Source: Desulfotignum sp. (GTDB lineage: Bacteria > Desulfobacterota > Desulfobacteria > Desulfobacterales > Desulfobacteraceae). From it: DNA of 39,961 nucleotides. The notes under the pieces were generated by a model that was given only the letters and a program-made list of their open reading frames with translations, did not search any database and was not told where the DNA came from. The DNA is taken from the NCBI GenBank assembly GCA_021737695.1, contig JAIPDL010000029.1, positions 1 to 39,961 on the forward strand, given 5' to 3'. Each line of letters opens with the position of its first letter. Within the stretch, counting starts at the first letter, position 1. Below are positions 8,804 through 17,870 of this stretch, in pieces. A program made the position numbers and the translations under genes.

Positions 8804-9544
8804 TTAAGTGTTCCAGGTGATAATTTTTTTTTCAAGTATTCCCACCAGGGTCCATAAAACCAGTCCCATGGCCGCCAGCCACAGGATGGCGGCAAACACC
8901 AAAGGAGTTTGAAGTCTGGCATTGGACTGGATCATGAGAAAACCCAGCCCCTGCTGGGCCCCGACCCATTCGCCGATCACCGCACCAATGGTGGCCACGG
9001 ACACCCCCACCCGGAGACCGGCAAAAAACCGGGGCAATGCCCAGGGCCAGTATAAAAAAGCCAGGGTTTTGATGAATGGAGATCCCATGAGAGTAAACAG
9101 GGTCCGGTATTCCGGATCACAGGATTTCAATCCCTGGACCAGGCTCACGGTGATGGGAAAAAAGATGATGATCCAGGCCATGAACACCTTTGAGGCCATG
9201 CCGTATCCCAACCAGATCACCAGCAGCGGGGCCAGGGCGAACACCGGAATGGCCTGGGATGCCACCAGAAACGGAGACAATGCTTTTTCCAGAACCGGTC
9301 TGGCAAACATGGCAATGGCCAGGGGAATGGCCGTGGCTAAAGCCAGAACAATGCCCAGAACAATTTCTGCCCCCGTGACTGCGGCATGGGGCAGAATCAG
9401 CGGGGCTTGGACCACGGCGGTTGTCAGAATCAGGGAAGGTGGCGGCAGAATAAATACCGGGACCGCCCATATTCTGACCGCACCTTCCCATCCTGCCAGC
9501 AAAAAAGTGATCAGTCCCAGGGCAATCAGACCGGACCGGGTCAT
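8804..9544 (-). CDS. ThiX-like ABC transporter permease
   Basis: A 246-residue inner-membrane permease of the BPD_transp_1 type with about six helices. The coupling-loop region shows EWVGAQQGLGFLMIQSNARLQTP, typical of the SsuC/TauC/ThiX group. The ATG overlaps the stop of the ATPase gene by four bases (ATGA), and the gene is followed by the ThiY-like binding protein. Its assignment to thiamin-precursor uptake comes from the TPP riboswitch and neighbouring thi genes. Confidence 0.82.
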   Translation of the reverse strand: MTRSGLIALGLITFLLAGWEGAVRIWAVPVFILPPPSLILTTAVVQAPLILPHAAVTGAEIVLGIVLALATAIPLAIAMFARPVLEKALSPFLVASQAIPVFALAPLLVIWLGYGMASKVFMAWIIIFFPITVSLVQGLKSCDPEYRTLFTLMGSPFIKTLAFLYWPWALPRFFAGLRVGVSVATIGAVIGEWVGAQQGLGFLMIQSNARLQTPLVFAAILWLAAMGLVLWTLVGILEKKIITWNT

Positions 9545-10278
9545 ACGGCTTCTCCTTTCACCAGATGCGCCAGAATATCCGCTTTGATGTGCAGCAGATC
9601 AGGATCATCAAATGCCCGGGGTTTGGGCTGATTCAGATGGATTCGCCGGATAAGGGTCATGGGCAGGGAGCTGGACACAAAAATGTCATCTGCCAGGAGC
9701 AGGGCCTCGTCCACATCATGGGTGATCATGAGAATGGTTTTGGCAAATTCGGTCTGGAGCAGCAGCAGCAGATGCTGCAGCCGCTGCCGGGTGATGGCGT
9801 CCAGGGCCGACAATGGCTCGTCCAGCAGGATCAGGTCCCGGTCAAACATCAGGGTTCTCACCAGCGCGCACCGCTGACGCATGCCGCCGGATACCTGGTT
9901 GGGCCGGTGGGTTTCATATCCGTCCAGTCCCAGGCGGGAAAACAGGTTTTTTGCCCGAACCCGGGCTCCGGCCATGTCCCGGCCCCGGGTTCGGGCCGGA
10001 AGCAATGCGTTGTCCATCAGTGAAAACCAGGGTAACAGCAGGTCTTTCTGGTGCATGTAGGCGCACAGACTGCCTAAGTGGGGCACGGTTTGACCCTGCC
10101 AGATGATGGTTCCTTCATCGGTTGGGATCACACCGGTAAGGGTGTTGAATAAGGTGGTTTTGCCGCATCCCGATGGCCCGAGCAGCACCTGGAACCGGCC
10201 GGCGGGCAGGTTCAGGTCCAGCCCTGAAAATACGGGCTGTCCATTGTAATATTTTGCCAGATCGATTATCTGGAGCAT
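9541..10278 (-). CDS. ThiZ-like ABC transporter ATPase
   Basis: A 245-residue nucleotide-binding subunit of the thiamin-precursor importer. Walker A LLGPSGCGKTT about residues 32-42, signature VSGGMRQRCALVRTL about 129-143, Walker B LILLDEPLSALD, and the switch His in MITHDVDEALLLAD. It is the first gene of the thi operon, preceded by GGATGGA about six bases from the ATG and by the TPP riboswitch. It belongs to the SsuB/TauB/ThiZ subgroup. Confidence 0.85.
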   Translation of the reverse strand: MLQIIDLAKYYNGQPVFSGLDLNLPAGRFQVLLGPSGCGKTTLFNTLTGVIPTDEGTIIWQGQTVPHLGSLCAYMHQKDLLLPWFSLMDNALLPARTRGRDMAGARVRAKNLFSRLGLDGYETHRPNQVSGGMRQRCALVRTLMFDRDLILLDEPLSALDAITRQRLQHLLLLLQTEFAKTILMITHDVDEALLLADDIFVSSSLPMTLIRRIHLNQPKPRAFDDPDLLHIKADILAHLVKGEAV

Positions 10279-10383
10279 TCCATCCGCCCTTGGGATTCCA
10301 TGACTAAAGTTAAAAAATGGCCGGGCCGGGTAAGGGGGCAGGCAGATGAACCCGCAGAAAAAGAAAGAAAGTAAGTATTGGAA

Positions 10384-10478
10384 TCGACTTTCCTTCGCCA
10401 GTATGACCTGGATCAGGTTCCAGGGGTCGAAACAGCAGTTTGTTTCCTCTCAGCCGGATTCCCGGCTCCCCCAGTCCA
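10384..10478 (-). promoter_or_regulatory. TPP riboswitch (thi-box)
   Basis: On the minus strand the aptamer begins with GACTGGGGGAGCC and includes GGCTGAGAGG, then GACCCCTGGAACCTGATC and GGTCATACTGGCGAAGGAAAGTC. The terminal GACT/AGTC pair closes P1 (10476 to 10386). All conserved TPP-aptamer blocks are present. It sits about 105 bases before the ThiZ-like gene; the expression platform in between holds a T6 run after a GC-rich stretch but no clean terminator that I can fold by eye. Confidence 0.95.
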
Positions 10479-10512
10479 CCACCGCACGCTGCACGGTTAT
10501 ATCAAAAAAAAA

Positions 10513-10541
10513 ATTATATACAGCCCATGAAGGTTTGTCAA
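10513..10541 (-). promoter_or_regulatory. Promoter of the thiamin operon (perfect consensus)
   Basis: Minus-strand TTGACA, exactly 17 bases, TATAAT, followed by a T10 run. The predicted transcript start is near 10505, about 30 bases before the TPP aptamer. Confidence 0.8.
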
Positions 10542-10617
10542 CCGGGATGTCTGGGCCGGATCAGCCGCAGAACTGGGAATCGCAGGTTTGACTGTGCAAC
10601 TGGTGCCGGAAAAATTG

Positions 10618-11508
10618 TCACCTGTTTGCGGGGCTGTTTTTTTTAATCGCATACAGCTGGGAGACAAGCATCCCGGTCAGCATGAGCACACACCCGAAAA
10701 TAGCCCTTCCGGACAGAAGTTCATGTAAGATGATCCACCCGCCAAGGGCCGCCACCACGGATTCCAGGCACAGGATAATGGCGGCATGGGAGGCCGGGCT
10801 GTTTTTCTGTCCGAAGATCTGCAGGGAATAGGCCACGCCCACGGAAAACACCCCGCCATAGATCAGCGGGAGGGTGATTTTCAAAATGTCGGCCAGCACA
10901 AAGGTTTCAAACACCAGAGCCACACTTAAGCTGAGCACCGAACAGACCCCGCACTGGACCAGGGACAGGGCCGCCGTGCTGAACCGGGTGCAGAACCGCT
11001 CGATGACAATCATGTGACAGGCAAAACTGATGGCGGAAAAAAATACCAGCATATCCCCGAAATTGATATCCATGTTCCGGTTGACGCTGAGCAGGTACAT
11101 GCCGATGCTGGCCAGAACAGCCCCCACCCAGGTCCCGGCCCCGGTCCGGGTTCGCCGCAGAAACAGGCCGATAATGGGTACCATTACCACATAAAGCCCG
11201 GTGATGAACCCGGCTTTGCCGGCTGTGGTGTATACAATGCCCACCTGTTGAAAAGAGATGCCGGCAAACAGCACCACCCCTGAGACCATGCCGGATTTGA
11301 TCAGATTTTTGTCACTGCCTTCATAAATCTTTTTTCTGGACATCCACACAAACGGCAGCAAAGACAGACCCCCCAGCACAAACCGCAGCCCGTTGAAGGT
11401 GAACGGACCCACATGCTCCATCCCCACCCACTGGGCCACAAATGCCAGTCCCCAGATGGACGCGGCCAGGAGCAGAAGCAGATCGGATTTCAGGGTATCG
11501 GATTTCAT
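10618..11508 (-). CDS. EamA/DMT-superfamily transporter
   Basis: A 296-residue inner-membrane protein with about ten helices in two EamA repeats. The first starts at LLLLLAASIWGLAFVAQWVGMEHVGP and contains the family motif FNGLRFVLGG; the second contains LPLIYGGVFSVGVAYSLQIFGQK and ASHAAIILCLESVVAALGG. Members export metabolites or amino acids. I chose the ATG at 11508 (MKSDTLKSD) because the frame upstream has no helix or family similarity. It stands alone between the thi operon and the divergent racemase operon, so its substrate is unknown. Confidence 0.85.
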   Translation of the reverse strand: MKSDTLKSDLLLLLAASIWGLAFVAQWVGMEHVGPFTFNGLRFVLGGLSLLPFVWMSRKKIYEGSDKNLIKSGMVSGVVLFAGISFQQVGIVYTTAGKAGFITGLYVVMVPIIGLFLRRTRTGAGTWVGAVLASIGMYLLSVNRNMDINFGDMLVFFSAISFACHMIVIERFCTRFSTAALSLVQCGVCSVLSLSVALVFETFVLADILKITLPLIYGGVFSVGVAYSLQIFGQKNSPASHAAIILCLESVVAALGGWIILHELLSGRAIFGCVLMLTGMLVSQLYAIKKNSPANR

Positions 11509-11627
11509 GGTTTGGAAATATCGGACCGGGGTCAAATTTTTAAAAAAAATTATCTTTATCATTCAACGGAAGAATTTGAAAGTCCAATTTTTTATTGTCA
11601 TGATCAGCGTGAAAATACCATCGATGT

Positions 11628-11656
11628 TTGAAAATTTGGTTTTGTGCGTATATGAT
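11628..11656 (+). promoter_or_regulatory. Promoter of the racemase operon
   Basis: TTGAAA, 17 bases, TATGAT; it lies 55 bases upstream of the racemase ATG, which has a GGAG ribosome-binding site. Confidence 0.5.
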
Positions 11657-11710
11657 AAATAAAAAAGGCGTATAACTGCGGATCATCCATATTTTAAACC
11701 GGAGCAACCT

Positions 11711-12406
11711 ATGAAAACGATCGGACTGCTGGGGGGCATGAGCTGGGAAAGCACACTGACCTATTATCGGGCCATCAACCAGGGGGTCAAAAATGCGCTG
11801 GGAGGCTTTCATTCAGCAAAAATCGTCCTGTACAGCGTGGATTTCGGGCCCATTGAAAAAAAGATGCAGGCCGGGGACTGGGCCGAAGTGGCCGCCATCC
11901 TGTCGGATGCGGCCCGGCGGATCCAGGCGGCAGGGGCGGATTTTCTGCTCATCTGCACCAACACCATGCACAATGTGGCCCCGAAGATTGAAGCCGCCAT
12001 TGACATCCCTTTGCTTCACATTGCCGATGCCACGGCATCGGTGCTGGTAAAGGACAATATTAAATCCGTGGGTCTTTTGGGTACGGCCTTTACCATGGAG
12101 CAGGCATTTTACAAAAAAAGATTGACGGACCTTTACGGTCTTCAGGTGCTGGTGCCGGGTGAAAAGGACAGGCAGACCGTGCACAAGATTATTTTTGAAG
12201 AACTTTGCCTGGGCAGAATTGAACCGGCATCAAAGGCGGCATACCTGGGCATTATCGATGACCTGGCTGACCGGGGCGCGGAAGCGGTCATTCTGGGGTG
12301 CACGGAAATCGGGATGCTGATTCAGCAGGAGGACACCCCGGTAAAACTGGTGGATACCACAGTGATCCATGCCCAGGAAGCTGTGGCATATGCAACGATC
12401 TCATGA
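11711..12406 (+). CDS. Aspartate/glutamate racemase-family amino acid racemase
   Basis: A 231-residue cofactor-independent racemase. It begins MKTIGLLGGMSWEST, the family start, and carries the two catalytic cysteines in LLICTNTMH (about Cys78-82) and VILGCTEIGML (about Cys196), placed as in PyrAD/YgeA-type racemases. These enzymes interconvert L- and D-aspartate, glutamate or other amino acids. It opens a three-gene operon; its TGA overlaps the ATG of the flavin amine oxidase. Its specificity cannot be told from sequence; a partner amine oxidase suggests a D- or L-amino acid metabolic step. Confidence 0.88.
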   Translation: MKTIGLLGGMSWESTLTYYRAINQGVKNALGGFHSAKIVLYSVDFGPIEKKMQAGDWAEVAAILSDAARRIQAAGADFLLICTNTMHNVAPKIEAAIDIPLLHIADATASVLVKDNIKSVGLLGTAFTMEQAFYKKRLTDLYGLQVLVPGEKDRQTVHKIIFEELCLGRIEPASKAAYLGIIDDLADRGAEAVILGCTEIGMLIQQEDTPVKLVDTTVIHAQEAVAYATIS

Positions 12407-13482
12407 CGGTTGACACAGTGGATACCCTGATCATCGGGGCGGGTTTGAGCGGAATATATGCCGCCTCGCTTCTGGCAAAAGCAAACCGGTCTTTCGTGAT
12501 TCTGGAAGCCCGGGACCGGGTGGGCGGCAGAATCCTGTGTCCAACGTATCAGGGATATTCGCCCGACCTGGGCCCATCCTGGTACTGGCCGGCCATCAAT
12601 CCTAAAATAGAACAGCTGGTCCGAAACCTGGGTTTGATCGGATATCCCCAGTATGACACGGGATACGGCAGGTTTCAGGCTGTGGACGGGCATGCCAGAA
12701 CCATTCCCGGGTATCCCATGGAACCGGAAGGGTGGCGCATATCCGGCGGCATGATCATGCTGGTGAACGGCCTGTACCAACATTTGCCCGAAGGGGGGGT
12801 ACGCTTGAGCCATCCGGTGTGCGGCATTGAAAAAATGACAGACCATGTGGCGGTCCGGGTGGGAAAAATCGGAGACCCGCCCCAAAGTGTTTTCCGGGCA
12901 AATCAGGTCATTTTGGCCATACCGCCCCGTCTGGCCGGGGCCACGATTTTATTTACCCCGGATCTGTCCCATGAACTGACCCAGGCCATGCTCAGGACCA
13001 GCACCTGGATGGCGGGCCAGGCCAAGTTTTTTGCCCTGTACGATCAGGCGGACTGGCGGAAAATCGGGCTGTCAGGCCAGGCATTCAGCCAGCACGGCCC
13101 CCTGGGAGAGGTGCATGACGGGTCCAACGGGCCGGGGAAACCCTTTGGTCTGACCGGATTTGTGGGGATCCCGGCGGCCCAGCGCAGGGACCGGCAGCCG
13201 ATGATTCAGGCCATCCTTCTTCAGCTTCAGATTCTGTATGGTGAAAACGCCCAATACCCGGCAGCGGTTTTTTACAAGGACTGGGCCATGGAACCGTTCA
13301 CCGCCACGGAGTACGACCAGCGGGCCGCCCATGCCCATCCCGTGTATGAGCCGCCATCCGGCAGAACCGATATCTGGGACGGCCGGGTCTGTTTTGCCGG
13401 CACGGAAACATCCGATCATTTCGGCGGATATCTTGAAGGAGCCCTGGCCAGTGCAAAGCGGGCCGTCAAAGGGATTCTATGA
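12403..13482 (+). CDS. Flavin-containing amine oxidase / amino acid oxidase-like protein
   Basis: A 359-residue FAD-dependent amine oxidoreductase. The Rossmann dinucleotide-binding motif is LIIGAGLSGIYAASLL near residue 8, followed by FVILEARDRVGGRI (GG doublet motif). The C-terminal FAD motif is VCFAGTETSDHFGGYLEGALASAKRAV. It is shorter than typical monoamine oxidases (about 450 residues). I start at ATG 12403, which overlaps the racemase stop (ATGA); its own TGA overlaps the next gene. No signal peptide is seen, so it is probably cytosolic. Its amine substrate is unknown. Confidence 0.85.
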   Translation: MTVDTVDTLIIGAGLSGIYAASLLAKANRSFVILEARDRVGGRILCPTYQGYSPDLGPSWYWPAINPKIEQLVRNLGLIGYPQYDTGYGRFQAVDGHARTIPGYPMEPEGWRISGGMIMLVNGLYQHLPEGGVRLSHPVCGIEKMTDHVAVRVGKIGDPPQSVFRANQVILAIPPRLAGATILFTPDLSHELTQAMLRTSTWMAGQAKFFALYDQADWRKIGLSGQAFSQHGPLGEVHDGSNGPGKPFGLTGFVGIPAAQRRDRQPMIQAILLQLQILYGENAQYPAAVFYKDWAMEPFTATEYDQRAAHAHPVYEPPSGRTDIWDGRVCFAGTETSDHFGGYLEGALASAKRAVKGIL

Positions 13483-14567
13483 CCTATGACGTGATCATTG
13501 CCGGGGCCGGACCGGCCGGAACCGCTGCGGGATTTGATCTGGCGTCCGCCGGGTATTCCGTGCTTCTGCTGGACCGGAAATCTTTTCCCCGGAAAAAAGC
13601 CTGTGCCGGCGGGCTGACGCCCAGGGCCGCGGCATGTTTCGCCTGGGATATTTCAGGGCGGATCGAGCGGTCCTGTCACAAGATGGTGATACACCGGCCG
13701 GATGGCTCTTTTTTTATCATTAAATCGACCCGCCCGCTGTGCCATATGACCCAGCGAAAAGAGCTGGATCTGTTCTGCCTGAATCAGGCACAGGCCGCCG
13801 GCGCCCGGTTTCAGGTCGTTGACCGCATCCATGCCCTGGTTCAGGAAAAAGAGACCGTGACCCTTCACACCCCCGCAGGACCGCTGACCGCATCCTATGT
13901 GATCGGGGCGGATGGTGCCAATTCACGGATCCGGGCGTTGCTCAACCGGCAGGGCCGGCCATACCGGATTCGGAAAATATACGGTCTGGAAGCCAACGTT
14001 CAGGTGAGCCGGCCGGATCAGGTGTCCATGGCATTTGCATTTTTCCGGGACCTGCCCGGATATTACTGGGTCTTTCCTAAAAAAACGCATATCAACATCG
14101 GGATATTCAGCCATGATCACACCCCCGTATCCGTCCGGAACCTGGCTGTCTTTGCCCGGGACCGCTTTGGCACGGATGCATTGTCCGACATCGCAGGCTA
14201 TCCCATCGGTACGGGCGGGGGCCGGGGGGTCCGAAGCCCGGGGCGCGGACGGGTCCTGCTGGCCGGGGATGCGGCCGGATTTGCCGAATCTGTTTTCGGG
14301 GAAGGGATCTATTTTGCAGTCACATCCGGCCGGATCGCTGCGGCCGCCATTTGTCAGGCCCTGGAGAAAAAAATGCGGGCCCGGTCTGTGTATACCCGGT
14401 CCCTGGCCAGCCTGCGCCTGGATCTGGGCGTATCCCGATATGGGGCCGCCGCATTGTACCGATGGACGGCGCCGTGTCTCAAATTTGCCGGCATTCCGGC
14501 GGTTCATCACCATTTTTCCAAGGGATATGCCGCAGGCCGGCCCCTGTTGCGATTGTTTCTGCCATGA
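13479..14567 (+). CDS. Geranylgeranyl reductase-family FAD-dependent oxidoreductase
   Basis: A 362-residue flavoprotein of the GGR/BchP group, which reduces isoprenoid double bonds (for example menaquinone side chains or archaeal-type lipids). Visible motifs: DVIIAGAGPAGTAAGFDLASAGYSVLLLDRKSFPRKKACAGGLTPRA (FAD site and the CxGG motif), VIGADGANSRIR, and YYWVFPKKTHINIGIF (the PxxxYxWxFP-like motif of the family). The late GRVLLAGDAAGFAESVFGEGIYFAVTSG is the second FAD motif. Translation is coupled to the amine oxidase by ATGA overlap. The actual substrate is open: menaquinone reduction is common for bacterial members. Confidence 0.88.
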   Translation: MTYDVIIAGAGPAGTAAGFDLASAGYSVLLLDRKSFPRKKACAGGLTPRAAACFAWDISGRIERSCHKMVIHRPDGSFFIIKSTRPLCHMTQRKELDLFCLNQAQAAGARFQVVDRIHALVQEKETVTLHTPAGPLTASYVIGADGANSRIRALLNRQGRPYRIRKIYGLEANVQVSRPDQVSMAFAFFRDLPGYYWVFPKKTHINIGIFSHDHTPVSVRNLAVFARDRFGTDALSDIAGYPIGTGGGRGVRSPGRGRVLLAGDAAGFAESVFGEGIYFAVTSGRIAAAAICQALEKKMRARSVYTRSLASLRLDLGVSRYGAAALYRWTAPCLKFAGIPAVHHHFSKGYAAGRPLLRLFLP

Positions 14568-14674
14568 AAATACGTCTTACATCCGACAACCCGTCAGGGC
14601 GGGCATTGTTATTTGCAGCAATTTCTGTTAACAATAGTTTTTTTAAAACTCTATAAACAAAAGGAATTTTGTAA

Positions 14675-15394
14675 ATGACATTGAAAAAACATTTTCTGGC
14701 TGTGCTCCTGGCGGCAACCCTGTTCTCTCTGCCGGCTTCGGTATGGGCCGATGAGGAGAAGGCGGAACCAAAATTACACAAAGCCAGTGTGGATGACCGG
14801 GTCAGCTATGCCATTGGATATGATATCACCCACCGGTTGAAAAACAGTTTTGACATCAATCCGGAACTGTTTTTACAGGGGATGAAAGACAACCTGGCAG
14901 GAGAACAATCCATGACCCCGGAAAAAATGCAGGAAACCCTGATGGAGTTCCAGACCATGGCCCAGGAAAAGAAGATGGAGGCGCAAAGCAAAAAAGCGGT
15001 GGAAAACAAAGCCGCCGGTGAGGCGTTTCTGGCGGAAAACAAAACCAAAAAAGGCGTACAAACGCTGGATTCCGGACTTCAGTACAAAGTGATCACACCG
15101 GGTACGGGGTCGTCTCCGGATCTCAATGACAAAGTGAAATGCCATTACCGGGGATCTTTGCTCAATGGCCGGGAATTCGATTCTTCCTATCAGCGCAACG
15201 AACCGGCCCAATTTCCGGTGAACGGGGTGATCAAAGGCTGGACCGAAGCGTTGCAGCTCATGAAAGTCGGCGCCAAATGGATGCTGTATGTTCCGTCGGA
15301 CCTGGCATATGGGGATCAGGGCGCCGGAAACGTCATCGAGCCGGGATCCACATTGATTTTTGAAGTGGAACTGCTGGAAATCCAGAAGAGCTGA
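14675..15394 (+). CDS. FKBP-type peptidyl-prolyl isomerase, Mip/FkpA-like, exported
   Basis: A 239-residue periplasmic folding catalyst. Residues 1-25 (MTLKKHFLAVLLAATLFSLPASVWA) are a signal peptide. Residues 30-125 are the alpha-helical, dimerising FKBP_N part (VSYAIGYDITHRLK, then a long charged helix), and 128-238 are the FKBP domain, with GLQYKVITPGTGSSP, VKCHYRGSLLNGREFDSSYQR, VNGVIKGWTEALQLMKVGAKWMLYVPSDLAYGDQGAG. Most active-site aromatics are present. RBS AAAGGAA precedes the ATG. It leads a run with the Pat-like gene 28 bases downstream. Confidence 0.93.
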   Translation: MTLKKHFLAVLLAATLFSLPASVWADEEKAEPKLHKASVDDRVSYAIGYDITHRLKNSFDINPELFLQGMKDNLAGEQSMTPEKMQETLMEFQTMAQEKKMEAQSKKAVENKAAGEAFLAENKTKKGVQTLDSGLQYKVITPGTGSSPDLNDKVKCHYRGSLLNGREFDSSYQRNEPAQFPVNGVIKGWTEALQLMKVGAKWMLYVPSDLAYGDQGAGNVIEPGSTLIFEVELLEIQKS

Positions 15395-15422
15395 TTTCAC
15401 GATATAACGATCGTAGAATTCC

Positions 15423-17861
15423 ATGACCATTGAAAATTTAGACCGGGTGTTTGAACCCGGGTCCGTGGCCGTGATCGGAGCCAGCGACCGGCCGGGAAGT
15501 GTCGGGGCCACGGTGATGCACAATCTTGGGTCCCGGAAATTCCAGGGAACTGTGTTGCCTGTGAATCCCGGTCGAACCTCGGTGATGGGCATTGATGCGT
15601 GTGCAGATGTCCGGGACCTGCCTGGGGATGTGGACCTGGCTGTGGTGGCGGTTCCCATCCTTCAGGTTCCGGAAATTCTGGAAACCTGTGTGGCGAAAAA
15701 AGTGGGTGGGGCTGTGATACTTTCGGCGGGTGATACATGGCCCACTCCCCGGCAGAATGCGGTTTTTTTGCAGATCAAAGCCATGGCCGGCCGGTCGGGC
15801 ATGCGGATTCTGGGACCCGATTCCGTGGGGTTTATTCATACCGGGATCGGATTAAATGCCAGTTTCATGCACCAGACCCCGTTGCAGGGCCGCATGGCGT
15901 TTTTGTCCCAGAGCGGTGCAGTATGTACCTCTGTGCTGGATCTGGCCGTCCGGGAAAATGTGGGGTTCAGCCATTTTGTGAGTCTGGGGTCCAAGCTGGA
16001 TGTGAATTTTTCCGATATGCTCGACTATCTGGGCACCCTGCCGGATGTGGATTCCATTGTTATGTATGTGGAGTCCGTCACCCGGATGCGGCGGTTCATG
16101 AGTGCGGCCCGGGCCGTGTCCCGGATCAAACCCATCATTGCCCTGAAATCCAGACGATCCGGAAAAATCAGTGGGCCGGGCGATCTGGATGAAGACCAGA
16201 TGTATGATGCGGCGTTTAAACGGGCCGGTATCCTGCGGGTCAATGAATTTGAAGCCCTGTTCGACTGTGCTGAATTTCTGGCCAAGCAGCAGCGGCCCAG
16301 AGGATCCCGCATGGCTATTGTTTCCAATGCCAGAGGGATCGGGGAGATGGCCAGAGATGCCCTGGTCCGCCATGGCCTGGAACCGGCAGCCCTGGATTCA
16401 GCCACCATTGAAAAACTGGATGTCCTGCTGTCAGACGGCTGGAGCCGGGCCAATCCCATTGCCCTGCTCCGGGCCGCCACCCCGAAGCAGTATGTACAAG
16501 TGGTGAAAACCTGCATGCAGGCCCCGGAAATCGACGGCCTGCTGTTACTCAGCTCTCCGGTGGGTATTTATGACTGCACCACCATTGCGAAATCATTGGT
16601 GGATCTGTTAAAGACCACCCCATTTCCAGTGTTTACCGCCTGGCTGGGGGGAATGACCATCGACGACTCCAGGGAGATCTTCAACCGGCACGGCATCGTC
16701 ACCTATGACACGCCGGAGCGGGCGGTCCGGGCGTTTGTTAATCTGTACCAATACGGCCGGAATATGGAAGCACTCCAGCAGATTCCCTATACCACGGACA
16801 AACGCCTGAAAATCGACCGGGATGGGGCAGCTCAGATTATTGACGATGCCCTGGCCCGGGGAAAAACCCACCTGCCGCCCCAGACAGCAATGGATCTGGC
16901 AGGGGCGTATGATATTCATATCAAACCGCTGCCCGCCGGGGTGCTGCCCGATTATGCCCTGAACCTGTCGGCGAAATACACGGACCTGTTCGGACCGGTG
17001 ATCCGGTTCGGTATCGGCGGGCTCATGACCGAAGTCCTTTCCGATATGGCAGTGGCTTTGCCGCCGCTGAACCGGATGCTGGCCGGGCGCACCATCAAAA
17101 GTACCCGCATTTCCCTGCTGCTGCAGGGCCGGGGCCATGTGGCCAGCGTGGATCTCGACGTGCTGGAGGAAATCATGATTCTGATGAGCCGCATGGTCAC
17201 AGATTATCCGGCGATACAGACCCTGACGCTCAACCCCATCCAGATCGCTGACGGAAAAATTTATATTTCCGACATTGCGGTGACCGTGGCGTTCCCGGCC
17301 GTCTGTTCCCCGGCCCATCTGATCATCAGCCCCTATCCCTGGTGGCAGGAATCTGAGTTCAATACCCGGGACAACGAACGGATTTTCATGCGGCCCGTGC
17401 GGCCCGGGGATGCTCAGCAGATGATCGATCTGTTTTCCGATTTGTCTCCGGAAACCATTTTCATGCGGTTTTTTTCTCCGTTGAAACGAATTTCCCGGCC
17501 CATGCTGGCGCGTCTCAGCCAGATCGACTATGACCGGGAGATTGCATTGTGCGCCTTTGCCGGTGACGGGGCGGCCCGCAAACTCATCGGCGTGGCAAGG
17601 ATCATTTTTATGCCGGACGGCAAAACCGGAGAATTCGCCGTGGTGGTGGCTGATGACTGGCACGGCAAAGGCATTGGCAGCGTGCTGCTCAAGCAGGCCA
17701 TGATCAGTGCGAAAAAATATGGCTTGTCCATGGTGTCCGGACTGGTGCTGACCAACAATGCCCCCATGGTGGCCATGGGACAGAAAATCGGATTTTCAGT
17801 CGCCCGGGATCCGGATTCCGCTGAATACCGCCTGACCATCGAGCTCAAGGATCTGGTGTAA
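15423..17861 (+). CDS. Pat-like protein: degenerate NDP-forming acyl-CoA synthetase fused to a GNAT acetyltransferase
   Basis: An 812-residue protein. Residues 1-450 resemble the CoA-binding and ligase parts of NDP-forming acyl-CoA synthetases (VAVIGASDRPGSVGATVMHNL near residue 14). Residues 460-620 look like a shortened ATP-grasp part, and 650-800 a GNAT domain (FMRPVRPGDAQQMIDLF, GEFAVVVADDWHGKGIGSVLLKQAM as the acetyl-CoA site). In this family the GNAT part acetylates lysines on proteins such as acetyl-CoA synthetase. The usual phospho-histidine segment (SHTGAL in active ligases) is replaced by KISGPGDLDEDQMYDAAF, and AYDIHIKPLPAG runs almost directly into YTDLFGPVIRFGIGG, so much of the ATP-grasp core is missing. 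Expect acetyltransferase activity with a regulatory, not catalytic, ligase part. Confidence 0.85.
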   Translation: MTIENLDRVFEPGSVAVIGASDRPGSVGATVMHNLGSRKFQGTVLPVNPGRTSVMGIDACADVRDLPGDVDLAVVAVPILQVPEILETCVAKKVGGAVILSAGDTWPTPRQNAVFLQIKAMAGRSGMRILGPDSVGFIHTGIGLNASFMHQTPLQGRMAFLSQSGAVCTSVLDLAVRENVGFSHFVSLGSKLDVNFSDMLDYLGTLPDVDSIVMYVESVTRMRRFMSAARAVSRIKPIIALKSRRSGKISGPGDLDEDQMYDAAFKRAGILRVNEFEALFDCAEFLAKQQRPRGSRMAIVSNARGIGEMARDALVRHGLEPAALDSATIEKLDVLLSDGWSRANPIALLRAATPKQYVQVVKTCMQAPEIDGLLLLSSPVGIYDCTTIAKSLVDLLKTTPFPVFTAWLGGMTIDDSREIFNRHGIVTYDTPERAVRAFVNLYQYGRNMEALQQIPYTTDKRLKIDRDGAAQIIDDALARGKTHLPPQTAMDLAGAYDIHIKPLPAGVLPDYALNLSAKYTDLFGPVIRFGIGGLMTEVLSDMAVALPPLNRMLAGRTIKSTRISLLLQGRGHVASVDLDVLEEIMILMSRMVTDYPAIQTLTLNPIQIADGKIYISDIAVTVAFPAVCSPAHLIISPYPWWQESEFNTRDNERIFMRPVRPGDAQQMIDLFSDLSPETIFMRFFSPLKRISRPMLARLSQIDYDREIALCAFAGDGAARKLIGVARIIFMPDGKTGEFAVVVADDWHGKGIGSVLLKQAMISAKKYGLSMVSGLVLTNNAPMVAMGQKIGFSVARDPDSAEYRLTIELKDLV

Positions 17862-17870
17862 GGAACCTGT

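Noticed and set aside
10279-10383. Intrinsic terminator in the TPP riboswitch expression platform
   Set aside because: A CGGGT/ACCCG stem and a T6 run exist, but they are nine or more bases apart; I could not support a regular terminator.
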